NCBI GenBank assembly: GCA_027579435.1
Contig: JANBPK010000731.1
Location: 1 to 41,768, forward strand
Origin: Candolleomyces eurysporus
Lineage: Eukaryota; Basidiomycota; Agaricomycetes; Agaricales; Psathyrellaceae
Direction: 5' to 3'
Length of the DNA: 41,768 nt
In this document: positions 32,835 through 41,768 of the stretch, in pieces
Position numbering within the stretch: position 1 is the stretch's first letter
Layout of the letters: each line of letters opens with the position of its first letter
The notes under the pieces: model-generated
Database searches by the model: none
The model's input: the letters and a program-made list of their open reading frames with translations, nothing else
Told to the model about the DNA's origin: nothing
Program-made: the position numbers and the translations under genes

Positions 32835-34462
32835 TTAAAGTTTATTTTCCTTCCCCTTCCTACGACCGCATGGGACCCCTTTGTCTTTCCTCGTTTTGCA
32901 CGCCTTTGGTGCGACAAAAGAACCATCTGCCCCGAAGTTCACAAAGGAGGTTGCAGGGGCAAGAACAGAGGGGCTGGGGTTAATTGGGGTCTTGGTGGTG
33001 GTAGTGGGCATGGGGATGGTGGCAGGTTGAACTTCGTTGACAGGGAAATTGGTGACGTGGGGGTCAGGCACGGCAGAGGGATTGGTATTAATAGAATCCC
33101 CATTGCTAACGGGGTTGATGAGTTTGGGTGCCACGCCAGCGCGTTGCTGGAGGTACTGAGAATGCCATTCTTTGTATTCCTCATTGTCAAGCTTCACAAA
33201 GTGAGCGGCGCCGCTTTTCCAGGCGTTGAAGAGAATTTCGAGGTCGGAGCAGCCAGTGAGGTGTGAGGGGCAGCAAAACTTCGGGAGCGGCCACCCTTTG
33301 AGGATCACGGCATGTTTAAGGGTGATGGCTTCGTCGAAGTTGCTGTACACCATCCTTGATATCGGATGGCCAACGGCGTTGACTGGAAGAATTGTGAGTT
33401 TGATGGGAACAACCATGCGAACTTAGACGTACCAAGCTTCTCCTTGATGAGGGAGGCAGTCAAGCTCTTGAGTTGAACAAGCCTCTCGACGTAGTTCTGA
33501 GCAAGGCCTGCGATTTTTAAAAGATAGAAAATAGAGGTAGAGATATTAAATTACTTACCATCGACACCACCTAGAAAGAATGCTTCAACCTTCAAAGCAA
33601 GGTCTGTCAGTGTATATTTTGTGATATGGTGGAAGAAGTTATCAAATAGATCTGAGGTTCAAAAAAACGTAGGGAGCGCTGTATTGGTGGATGTCCTTCC
33701 GAACAGCGAAACACAAAAATTCAATGCCTGTTCGATGGTGAAGGTTTACGATCTGAACACACATCAGCGGTGCCCATGACAGCCGGGACAGCACTCACCT
33801 CGGTCTGGATGTGCCCAACAACAGCGTGTGCATCGTGAAAGGCTGTTAAGCTGGTGTTATGCAAGCCTGTTTTCTTCACCTCACGGGCTGTCTGCAAAGT
33901 CCCAACCATTTCTTGTGTTTGTTCGCGCTGCTCTTCAGGTGACAGAGCATGCCACCGCAAACTGAGCTCTTTGCTTATATCAGAAGTCTTGATGGCCGCC
34001 GTGCCTGGCTCCCGTTCTAATGACAGCAAGAAATTGATGAACTATAACAAAACCAAAAGAATATCTCCCACCTGCATTTTGTTTGTGCGTCTCCTGCACG
34101 ACAAATGCATTCCATCCAGTGACAGTTTTACGCGACTTGATGTTCGAACGCGTGATGGACTGAGTGATGACGCGAACATAGTAATCGAGCTGGTGGCCTG
34201 GGACCTTGGCCTGCATCACAAGGGCTGCCTCTCAGAGCGCTTCTTGAGCTTCTTCGAGGGCCTCGGTCCACTTAGTACGGGTACAACTGTGGATCTTGCT
34301 GAGCGTGGCCTTCTCGGCTGTTGTAAGTTTTTGCTTGCTTCGCCGGGGGTTAAGAACGGTCCGCTTCTTGGTGCTGTTCGACGTGACCTTGCGCACTTTG
34401 AGGTGGTCCAACGAGACGGAAGTAACGATGACCATGATAGAAAATTGCAGAAAAATGTCCAT
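32835..34462 (-). pseudogene. KDZ passenger gene B: HMG-box-like segment, one in-frame stop
   Basis: Reading from ATG 34462, the frame runs through a basic N-terminus and meets TGA at 34234-34232. It then continues in the same frame into S-R-K-T-V-T-G-W-N-A-F and, after an intron, I-S-K-E-L-S-L-R-W-H-A-L-S-P-E-E-Q, which reads like an HMG-box (aromatic/helix pattern and closing W-x-x-L-S-P-E-E). Later exons include S-R-M-V-Y-S-N-F-D-E-A-I and a C-terminal K-T-R-K-D-K-G basic tail, ending near 32835. Proteins with this order occur in many copies in mushroom genomes. The TGA is one transition from CGA (a CpG codon). I call it broken, but a readthrough, an unseen intron or a sequencing error could rescue it. 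Confidence 0.6.
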
Positions 34463-34583
34463 TGCGGGGGGGAGAGGCTTATATACAGGAAAAAAATGCT
34501 AGATCACGTGTAGGACAGACAATAGTACACAAATGCAACAAGATACAAGATGTTAGTTTTCACGAGGCAGACAAGATCAGAGC

Positions 34584-36174
34584 CTAGAGGGCATGAGAAT
34601 TGTGAGCGAGGCGCCAAATGAATCCCGCCTCTGCACCAGGATGATTCTGAAGGCCCATGGCCTTGATAAAGTTGAGCTCGTCCTTGCCAGCGGCTGCCAG
34701 AGCGGTCTCAACGAGGACCATCATATCACGGCCATAGCCATGAGAACGGATGTAATCGATGACATTGAGAGGGAGGTGTTGGGAAAATGGAAGGGTGTGG
34801 GATTGCAGTGCTGGATCATCATACCTCATAGACCCGGTCACTGTGCCATCAATAGCACGGTGGCGCATGAAGGTTTCGGACGACAGAGATTCAGCGATTG
34901 CCGAAGAGGTTGAGTCTGTTGAAGCTTGGTGACTACGTTTTGACAAAGCCACCGACGGCCAAAGCGTCAGCATCAGCGTCGAAGTCGAGCTGATGGAGGT
35001 AGACATGGAACTTGTAGAGATGGAAGGGGCCGGAGCAGATTGAAACGAATTTGTGGGAACATTGGCCTTCGACAACCATCGAGACTTGGTTGGTCCCAGA
35101 TGAGGAAGTTGTAAAGACTTGTGTGGTGCGGGGCGGGAAAGCTGGGAGAGCATATCGTCAGTGGGGGTGAGGGAGCGTTTCGTCTTGCTTTTGGCCTTCT
35201 GGGTGGAGGCGGGAGCTGGAGATGTGAGCGTCTTGGCAGCCTTGGATTTCGGAGTAGCAGTTTGGCCTAGAGAATTAATGAGCGGGGAAGGGCGCTGACA
35301 AGAAAAGGAATACATACGCGAAGGCGGGGTGACGAGATCTATCATNGGGGGGGGCAGTGATAGTGAATGAAGAACCTGCGGGAGTGTGAATACGTGAGAG
35401 AGCAATGAAGACCAACTACATACCGCTAGCTTGAGGAAGTTCCTCTTCAACTTGATCCTCGTCATCACTCACAGAGATGACATTGGGGTCAAGGTTCCGA
35501 GTAGAAGTGTCAGGCGTATCGTACACCTTTCTTCGATCAGCGGGAGGGAGGTATTGGGAGAGAGAGTTGTTGATGAGGAACTGGGAGTCACCACGGGCGA
35601 GCAACCACACGACAGCAGGGACGATGTCGCAGAACTTGCGGTGCTGCCGAGAGGAGTGGACCCCGGGTGTGGAGTTGGCCAGATGGCCATAGTCCCTGAC
35701 AACCAAAGTCAAAGAAGGCTCAACATGAAATACATAAAAGGAAGTTTTCAGAAGACGTACGAATAATGGGTAAAAATTGTACGATGAATTTCTTGAGTAG
35801 CGTAATGGAGCTCCCAGACAGCATACCAGGCTGGGCTGCTACGACTCAGTAGCCCAACATCGAAGTCCTGGATGGAATCGAGGAAAAGACGGATCCTCGG
35901 GAGGCCCACAGGCGCCTTTGTGAGCTTGTTGCCACCGAGCTCATTGAGCTTCTGAACAGATTCAGCCTGTTTGCTGGTGGCACAGACAATGACGATGGGC
36001 AACGCAGAGTTCCCGGACCAGTTGGTGGTAACACTGTGAGGGGAGAGGATGATGCTGGGATGTGGGAGAAAGCTCGGGGGAAACGAGAACTTACGGTGTG
36101 CCGGGAGGATATATCCCTGCTCTTGCTGTACCAAATACAATGTGGTACCGTGTGGAAGCAATACGAGGATCCAT
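34584..36174 (-). CDS. KDZ passenger gene A, unknown protein
   Basis: Start ATG 36174; first exons 36174-36095, 36033-35761 and from 35695, with later introns after the S-D-D-E-D exon and near 35310; stop near 34584. The N-terminal 60 residues (Y-H-I-V-F-G-T-A-R-A-G-I-Y then N-W-S-G-N-S) faintly recall the hybrid-binding domain of RNase H1/viroplasmin proteins; this is a weak guess. The middle is acidic, then Ser/Thr/Pro/Lys-rich and probably disordered. The C-terminal 60 residues are helical (Y-I-R-S-H-G-Y-G-R-D, then E-L-N-F-I-K-A-M-G-L). An N at 35346 next to eight G is best read as a surplus base: without it the exon frame is continuous. Function unknown. Confidence 0.6.
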
Positions 36175-36550
36175 GTGGAACGAAGAAGCCGAGATGATGG
36201 TGTGAAGAAGAGAGAAGTGGGCAGATCTGGGCAAATCGACACAAAAGCAACCGCTTGATCATGTGTGCAATCAATCAATCAGTGACATTGCGCCATTCTT
36301 CCGGCCTTGAAACCCTTTTTCTTGAATAGCGTATCTCTGTCCCTTGTGTTCCGCTTAGGAGAATTAATAACAACAGTTGTTGTTAACTCAAACATTCATG
36401 TTCTCAATTGCATTTTGTTATCGCTCAAAGGATGAACTCAAGATCTCGGGTGCATTGCTCATATGGTATCATTCTGACGGATTTTATGAATGACTCCCTT
36501 TCTAGCACTTAAACCTGGTGCCATGCCTTGAGTAAAATGGTGTATCTTGA

Positions 36551-38489
36551 CTATGTATTTATGAACAGACTCATTAAAAAACTAAGATCATACAATACTT
36601 GAGATAAAGTCAACGATTCCGCTGAGTTGAGCCTCAGAATCATCATCGACGTCCAATTCTTCGCGTCAGCTTGTTTCAGGTAGAGGTCGAGGTAGAGGCG
36701 TCCCCGAAATTTAGTAGCATGCCGGAGGATTCCAGCTGCGGCATTTGAACCTGAAAAAAATCGTTCCATCGTTTCGAAATCTTTGAGACCAACCCCTTCA
36801 AAATTGTTTGGATGGTTTTGAGTCTGGCATTGATAATTGTGTGCGTAGCCGTGATATGCATTCACCAGACACCTAGAGTTGGAGTCTGAAAAATGTCGGC
36901 CCAGTGCGCTATTCTTGATCGTCGTCTCGAACTTGCAGCCGATGTCGTAACCGACGGCAAGACGTGGACCCAGTACATTGAGTGCCCGATTGACAATTGA
37001 AAGGGGGTACTTGGATCTATATTGCTTAGCGCTGTTCAACGAAAGCAAAAACCACTCACTGTTCGCCTGACTGAATCATGTCCATCACCCAGAGAATGAT
37101 CCCGTGCCTGCACGCACTCGCAAACCAACCTGTCTCATCAAAGATACCTACGGCCTTCTTCCGACTGTCAGACTGCGCCGCCTTCCAGTTTTTGACGCAT
37201 TCCTTCACCGTGTCATCTTCCGTTGAGTCCTCTGTTGCCAGCACCTCGTCATCGGGCTGAGGTTCTGTTGGTTCAGTGCTCCATGCATCAACCTCTGACA
37301 TGGGAATCATGTAATCGCAGGTGTACTCCCTCGCGTCACCTGCTGTCCCTTTATCTTTCATTCGCTTCTGCAAGTCATTGCCATCCATTGCAATTTCGAG
37401 GCGATACTGAAGTGTTGGTTCACCTTCTAACTCATACATGCATGCTGGGCAGGCATTGCGGACGCGCCAGTGTTCCGAGGAGCGGTCCAGCGCGGCGCTG
37501 ACGAGCTTTTCTACTGCATTGGTGATGGTGAGGTAAAGTTCAAATGAGTCAGCGAAGAGCCGCCGCCAACGCCGCTGGTAGGGTTTCTACAGTTGAGTCA
37601 GTAAGGTTCTACATCGGAACCGAATAGTACTCGCCTCGTATAGATCGCACAGCACCTTAGTGAAAGACTCCACACTAAACGATGGTTTTCGTTGGCGCAG
37701 AATCTTATAAAATTCCAAGGTTCGGAGTGAGATTGCGGCCAGCGGTTTGATCGGGCTAGTGGGAAGATACCCTTGCACGATGAGGTGGGGGACAATGGTC
37801 TTGCTGTCGGGCAAACTGACATGAAGCTGCCGTTGCTGCGAGAACATGTCAACAAGCTCTAGATCAAACTCGATAGTGGGTAGTGGCGCTCCGGCATCAT
37901 TGGTGTTGGCCGATGACAGGGTGCTCGATGAGTTCTTCCACTGCAAGAAGGCACTCGCAAGGTCATCAATGTTGCCCCAGTTCTCGTGAAACTGGGTGGT
38001 ACGAGCCCTCCATCCGCGTGGAAAGCGGGTTATCTGCCTGTGGGGGGAGGGGTGTCAGAAGCCATTGGAATTGAACTGAGGACTCACTGATCATAGATCA
38101 CGTCCATCACTGCATCTGCCACATTCCCGAGCGATGTGATGTCGTCGAGGGTTACAGGGACCTCCTCAACGTCCGCATCGATGTCAAAATCCCCCGATGC
38201 TTCGTGAGCTTCATGGCAGATGTTTGCAAAGACTTCGTGTTGTCGAGGTCCTAACACTTTGTGTACAGTGATATAAAATGCCGAGAAATATATTAAAAGT
38301 TGACGTACAGTGTTGAACAGCAGCACGATCCTTCTCTGCTTCATCATGGGCTGCACTAAGGGCTTGGAGACCCAAGGTGTTGAACACAGCCTTGGAAGAA
38401 CCACCGCCATCTGGCCCGCTTCGGTGCAGGTAGGGCACATTAACCCGCCTTGAACTGCCCTTAGACCCACTTTTTCCAGTTGACGGCAT
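36551..38489 (-). CDS. KDZ superfamily transposase, C-terminally shortened
   Basis: Minus-strand exons: 38489-38309, 38256-38088, 38037-37635, 37586-37060, 37016-36551; about 581 aa with consistent phases. The family pattern is clear: W-K-N-S-S-S region, S-V-E-S-F-T-K-V-L-C-D-L-Y, R-N-A-C-P-A-C-M-Y-E-L-E-G-E, I-F-D-E-T-G-W-F-A-S-A-C-R-H-G, S-K-Y-P-L-S-I-V-N-R-A-L, V-G-Y-D-I-G-C-K-F, A-Y-H-G-Y-A-H-N, and F-E-T-M-E-R-F-F-S-G-S-N. These carry the RNase H-fold acidic residues. The usual downstream helical region is absent: the frame stops about 40 codons after the L-Y-L-D-L-Y-L-K-Q motif. The intron after 37635 has a GC donor (GCGAGT). The start ATG lies about 40 bp inside the right terminal repeat. 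Confidence 0.85.
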
Positions 38490-38530
38490 AGAGTATGACA
38501 GGGGGGGAAGAGGAGGGAAATTGATGGAAC

Positions 38531-38965
38531 GGCAACATGCCGTGTGCTGCCAAAGAGGGGCATGAGAAATGACGGGAGGGGAGAGCGCGGGAAAGCGCCT
38601 GGACAGCGATCAGATAGTGGACTTGACCATGGGAAACAGTCCCGAGTGCCCTCTGACAACAGACAGAAGAATTGATGGGGAGTAACGACATCGTGGTGGT
38701 TCCGATGGTCCCGAGCTCCCATCCGTTACCTGTCAAACGGGAATTCACCCGAAGGTATGTCATGTTATCATTATCTATCACTATCTCTACCCTCATCTAC
38801 CTCCTCGACCTACATCTACTTTATCTGAGGGACAGTTACCAAAACTGACAATCCGCCCACAATTATTCGCAGTGAGTGGCTGCTGTGGCTTTCTAGCCAC
38901 CCTAGCTGGTCTAACGCCCCCCTTATGTCCAGCTAGTGAGCTGGCGATTTGGTGAGGATCTGGTG
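38531..38965 (-). repeat. Right terminal inverted repeat of the KDZ element
   Basis: 435 bp, reverse complement of 32277-32712. Confidence 0.9.
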
Positions 38966-38973
38966 TAGTATGT
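38966..38973. repeat. 8-bp target site duplication, right
   Basis: TAGTATGT, identical to 32269-32276. Confidence 0.88.
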
Positions 38974-39249
38974 CCCATTATGTCATTCTGGGCGACCCCA
39001 TCTGATTTCTGATTCCAGGACAAAACCATTGAATGACATGCAGGTTCATATGCATGCCCTTCAAAAATTATCAGTTGGCAATTGAGCCACTGTGCAGATT
39101 TGACACAAATCAAACAACCTCTTCAACATCACAGAAGAAGAGGTTAAGGTTTTGATGTTGAGAAATGTTGTGATTTGAGATTGACTACAAGTTCAAAAAA
39201 AACAAAACCAAATAGCTATTTTAAGTAGGGTGGGGGGAAAGCACAGAAC
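38974..39249. other. CpG-poor sequence between the KDZ element and the NACHT-WD40 gene
   Basis: I count one CpG in 276 bp. No gene seen. It holds the 3' flank of the NLR-like gene. Confidence 0.55.
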
Positions 39250-41756
39250 TTAATCAACAGAAAAATAAGAAATATCAAAGACACAAATTTGTCCATTAGA
39301 AAGACCCACTACAACTAAAGAAAATTGGGAATTGAAAGAAAGAGATGTGACATTCCAGTATGGAGGAACCAAGAAACATGGTGTGGTGGACAATTCCACA
39401 AAAGGATCACCAAATAAAACAGAGTATAATCCAGGAGGAGCAGAGGAATCCATGTGGTATATGTAAAAATGTGAGGATGTTTTGAAGTTTACACCAAGAG
39501 GAGAATTGTACTGCAGAGCTGCCAGAAGGGCATGTGACTGGCTGTCCTGCAGGCACACCATGTTGTTTGAAGATGCAGAAGCCAGCTTCTGTCCATCAGG
39601 TGAAAAGGCAACATGCTTTACTGCAGAAGAATGTCCTTCCAGAGTTGCGAGAGCAGCCCCTGTCTGGCTGTCCCACAGGCNCACTGTGTTGTCACGAGAT
39701 GCAGAGGCCAGCCTCTGTCCATCAGGTGAAAAGGCAGCATGGCATACTGCTTTAGAATGTCCTTCCAGAGTTGCAAGAGCAGCCCCTGTCTGGCTGTCCC
39801 ACAGGCGTACTGTGTTGTCAACAGATGCAGAGGCTAGCCTCTGTCCATTAGGAGAAACTGTGACACAGTTTACTTGTTGTTGATGACCATGTAAAACTGC
39901 AAGTTCTAGTGGCCATGACTGAGCTTTGCCAGTTACAAGTTTTGCCCCTTTAACAATATTTGCATACAATTTATATATGCTAGATAACTCAGGTGCAGAT
40001 GGGATGCATGACCAAAACAAATGCAGTGGTGACCATTTAATGATATTCCCATTAAGCAGGATAAATCTTTGGCCATCTTCAAATGTCTTTTCAACTTCTT
40101 CTGTGTCATTACTTCCATTCCTTTTCTATGATAACATTTAGCATTATCATCCAAAAATGCCTTGAATTTACTTACCAAGACAGTTAAAGCTGTCTGCATA
40201 GTTGAGAATGCAGTATCCAATTGCCCAAGATATGCCAAAGCCTCAAACCAGTGCATTAAATGTACAGTAGCAAACTGTTGAAGCAGCTGCTTGGTTTCTT
40301 CATCAAAGAACTTCAGGCTACTTTTGTCCAAGTGTGTAGCCCAGTTACACATGGCATACTTTAGCTCTTCAGTTAGCTTTTCTTTGTTGAGCTTAGGCAG
40401 ATTGGCAAGCTCTTTGTACTGATCTGCAATAGGCACTTGGCAGATATTGAAGCAAAGCCGTTGATTCATAGTTTTTAAACAGCATTTAGCTAATTGCAGA
40501 TGATGTTTTGACTCCTCAATCCAGAACTCTTTAGGACAGAGATCAGCATTTGTCACAAAGTCAGGAAATGACTTGTGATGAATTTTGTATGTTGGATTGG
40601 GTCCATCATCAAAGGGTGCCAGAACTGAGTGCATGTTGCTCAAAATTGGCTCCAAGTCTGACAATTCTGGCTCCAGAAGCTTTTCTACTGCTTTAATAGA
40701 GAGTGGGTATTGAAGAACAATGGTAGCACCAATAGCAGTTTGAAAATCAGCCAGCCACAAATCCCAGTCTTTGGATGGCCTGAGGATATCTGTAGGTGTG
40801 GCAATCTCAAGAACCTTCTGATAGAGCCTGATCATTCCTTGCTTNGGCTCCAAACCCANAATGCTAGTCAGGGTTTTTTCNGGACCCAGTCCCTGATGGC
40901 TTAATATAAGCTTCAAGGCAGTAGAGGCAAAGATAAACAACCTGTTAGATAAACTGACAAGCTGTTCTTTCTGAGCCTTTTCAGGTGCCCATGAGTTCCA
41001 TTTGGTGCCCTTGAACACTTTTTGAATGTTTGAAGGGGACAGATGGTAGTCCAGATATAACCAGATGTCTGAGTCTACAATCAATGCTTCAATGTCTTGA
41101 AGATGAAAGCAGTTAGCCAATGAAGTGCTTTGATATTCAATCCTAAGCACCAGTTCTGGCCGAGTGGTGAGAAAGACCTTGACATTGGGTAATTGGGAAA
41201 CAGAGGTTATGATGAGAGATAGAATATCTGACCCATCTGGCTGTGCGCACTCATCCAGAGCATCAAAGACAAACACAAGAGGTGTTGCTCTTTGCTTGAG
41301 CATGACATTCAGAGGCTCAGCCACAAGAGTGGAGAACTGNTGTGCCATGACCTTGTGCAGGCTATCAGGATGATAATCAATGGCAGTAGCAATAGCTCTC
41401 CCATAGGATGCATCAAAGCAAGCAAGCTGATAGGCAATAGTATGCACAAATCCAGCAGCATGCTGTCGATCAGCATGGTCCCGAGAGAAAAAGAAAGTAG
41501 CCCCAAGAGAGTTGATAGCAGCAGCACGCTGGGCCACCGTCTTGGCCACAGTAGATTTTCCAATCCCAGCAATACCATCAAGAACATAGATGGGTTTCCT
41601 AGTTTCCTGTTCTTCCAAGGCAGTGTTGCTCATCCAGCGGCCAATGCCAGCGAGGAGCTTCACCCGGGTGCCTTCGAAGCATGGGTTGACCTTTGCNAGC
41701 TCCTGGGAGTCATATGCTGCACCAGGAACATGCTTCAATTTATCCAGGGTGGCAGA
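39250..41756 (-). CDS. NACHT-WD40 (NLR-like, STAND) protein, 5' end outside window, one frameshift
   Basis: The exon begins after an ACAG acceptor at 41757, so the N-terminal domain lies outside. The NACHT part has Walker A G-I-A-G-I-G-K-S-T, Walker B F-V-F-D-A-L-D-E-C, and T-T-R-P-E. A long helical region follows, ending in the F-W-S-C-I-P-S-A-P-E-L segment that precedes WD repeats in this class. Three WD40 repeats (about 39890-39520) are followed by a diverged tail to stop at 39250. Fungal NACHT-WD40 proteins act as signal-responsive switches in non-self recognition and programmed cell death. The frame changes near 40110-40130 beside TTTT; this may be a sequencing indel or a real lesion. 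Ns within the gene keep the frame. Confidence 0.85.
39520..39890 (-). repeat. Three WD40 repeat units, about 126 bp each
   Basis: Units at about 39890-39765, 39764-39639 and 39638-39520. The first two share long identical stretches (D-N-T-V-x-L-W-D-S-Q-T-G-A-A-L-A-T). Differences cluster at positions next to the blade surface (S-V-D-N / S-R-D-N / S-S-N-N; Q-Q-V-N / K-A-V-C / S-A-V-K). Confidence 0.8.
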
Positions 41757-41768
41757 CTGTCACAATTG

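Larger units (their letters stand above)
32277..38965 (-). mobile_element. KDZ-type DNA transposon with transposase and two passenger genes, 6689 bp
   Basis: Both ends begin CAC[TC]AGATCCTCACC and continue as about 435-bp inverted repeats. The element is flanked by an exact 8-bp direct repeat TAGTATGT (32269-32276 and 38966-38973); 8-bp target duplications are what is known for the KDZ (Kyakuja-Dileera-Zisupton) superfamily. All three genes are on the minus strand: a KDZ transposase just inside the right repeat, then two passengers reading toward the left repeat. Repeat identity above 99% means a young insertion. Confidence 0.9.

Noticed and set aside
32277..38965. A TET/JBP-type dioxygenase as KDZ cargo.
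   Set aside because: I looked for the H-x-D and later H motifs and the flanking fold in both passengers and did not find them.
1..41768. CRISPR arrays, bacterial operons, rRNA genes.
   Set aside because: No regularly spaced short repeats, ribosome-site-led gene strings or rRNA sequences were seen; the window is eukaryotic.

Overview
The window is nuclear DNA from a filamentous fungus, most likely a mushroom-forming basidiomycete (Agaricomycetes). Genes are split by many short introns (about 48-130 nt, mostly GT-AG, two likely GC-AG). There are F-box and lineage-type paralog families, a KDZ transposon, a fungal Tc1/mariner element and a NACHT-WD40 (NLR-like) gene. It is a draft assembly: isolated Ns recur beside homopolymers, and dropping several of them restores a reading frame or an exact repeat match.

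Layout. 1-8000: three paralogs of a conserved but uncharacterised fungal family (C-terminal exon of the type Y-x-G-W-x-N-H-V). The first is cut by the window start and followed by decayed copies of its 3' end. The second (3055-4059) looks complete. The third is a broken copy inside a direct segmental duplication (2886-4595 against 6318-7966). A small four-exon unknown gene (5322-5949, minus) lies between the copies. 8368-10272: an F-box protein (minus). 10273-14770: no gene I can defend. 14771-16064: a nine-exon short-chain dehydrogenase (SDR). 16272-17329: a four-helix membrane protein. 19163-20571: a second SDR with a 7-nt micro-exon. 22205-23992: an FAD-dependent monooxygenase. 24752-26095: a mitochondrial tricarboxylate carrier. 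26302-27276: uroporphyrinogen-III synthase, divergent from the carrier.

27540-41768 is a different landscape. The base sequence is almost free of CpG and holds old repeats plus the 3' part of a NACHT-WD40 gene. Two CpG-rich transposons sit in it with intact borders. One is a 3.1-kb Tc1/mariner element (28740-31855; 74-bp perfect terminal inverted repeats; TA target duplication) that carries a convergent second gene with a SAM-like domain. The other is a 6.7-kb KDZ element (32277-38965; about 435-bp terminal inverted repeats over 99% identical; exact 8-bp target duplication TAGTATGT) that carries a C-terminally shortened KDZ transposase and two passenger genes on the same strand. One passenger has an HMG-box-like segment and a single in-frame stop.

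The single-copy metabolic genes (SDRs, monooxygenase, carrier, heme-pathway enzyme) do not form an obvious pathway cluster. The most interesting part is the nested transposon/NLR block and what its CpG pattern implies about DNA methylation-linked decay. Exon borders were placed by eye from splice motifs and frame continuity.
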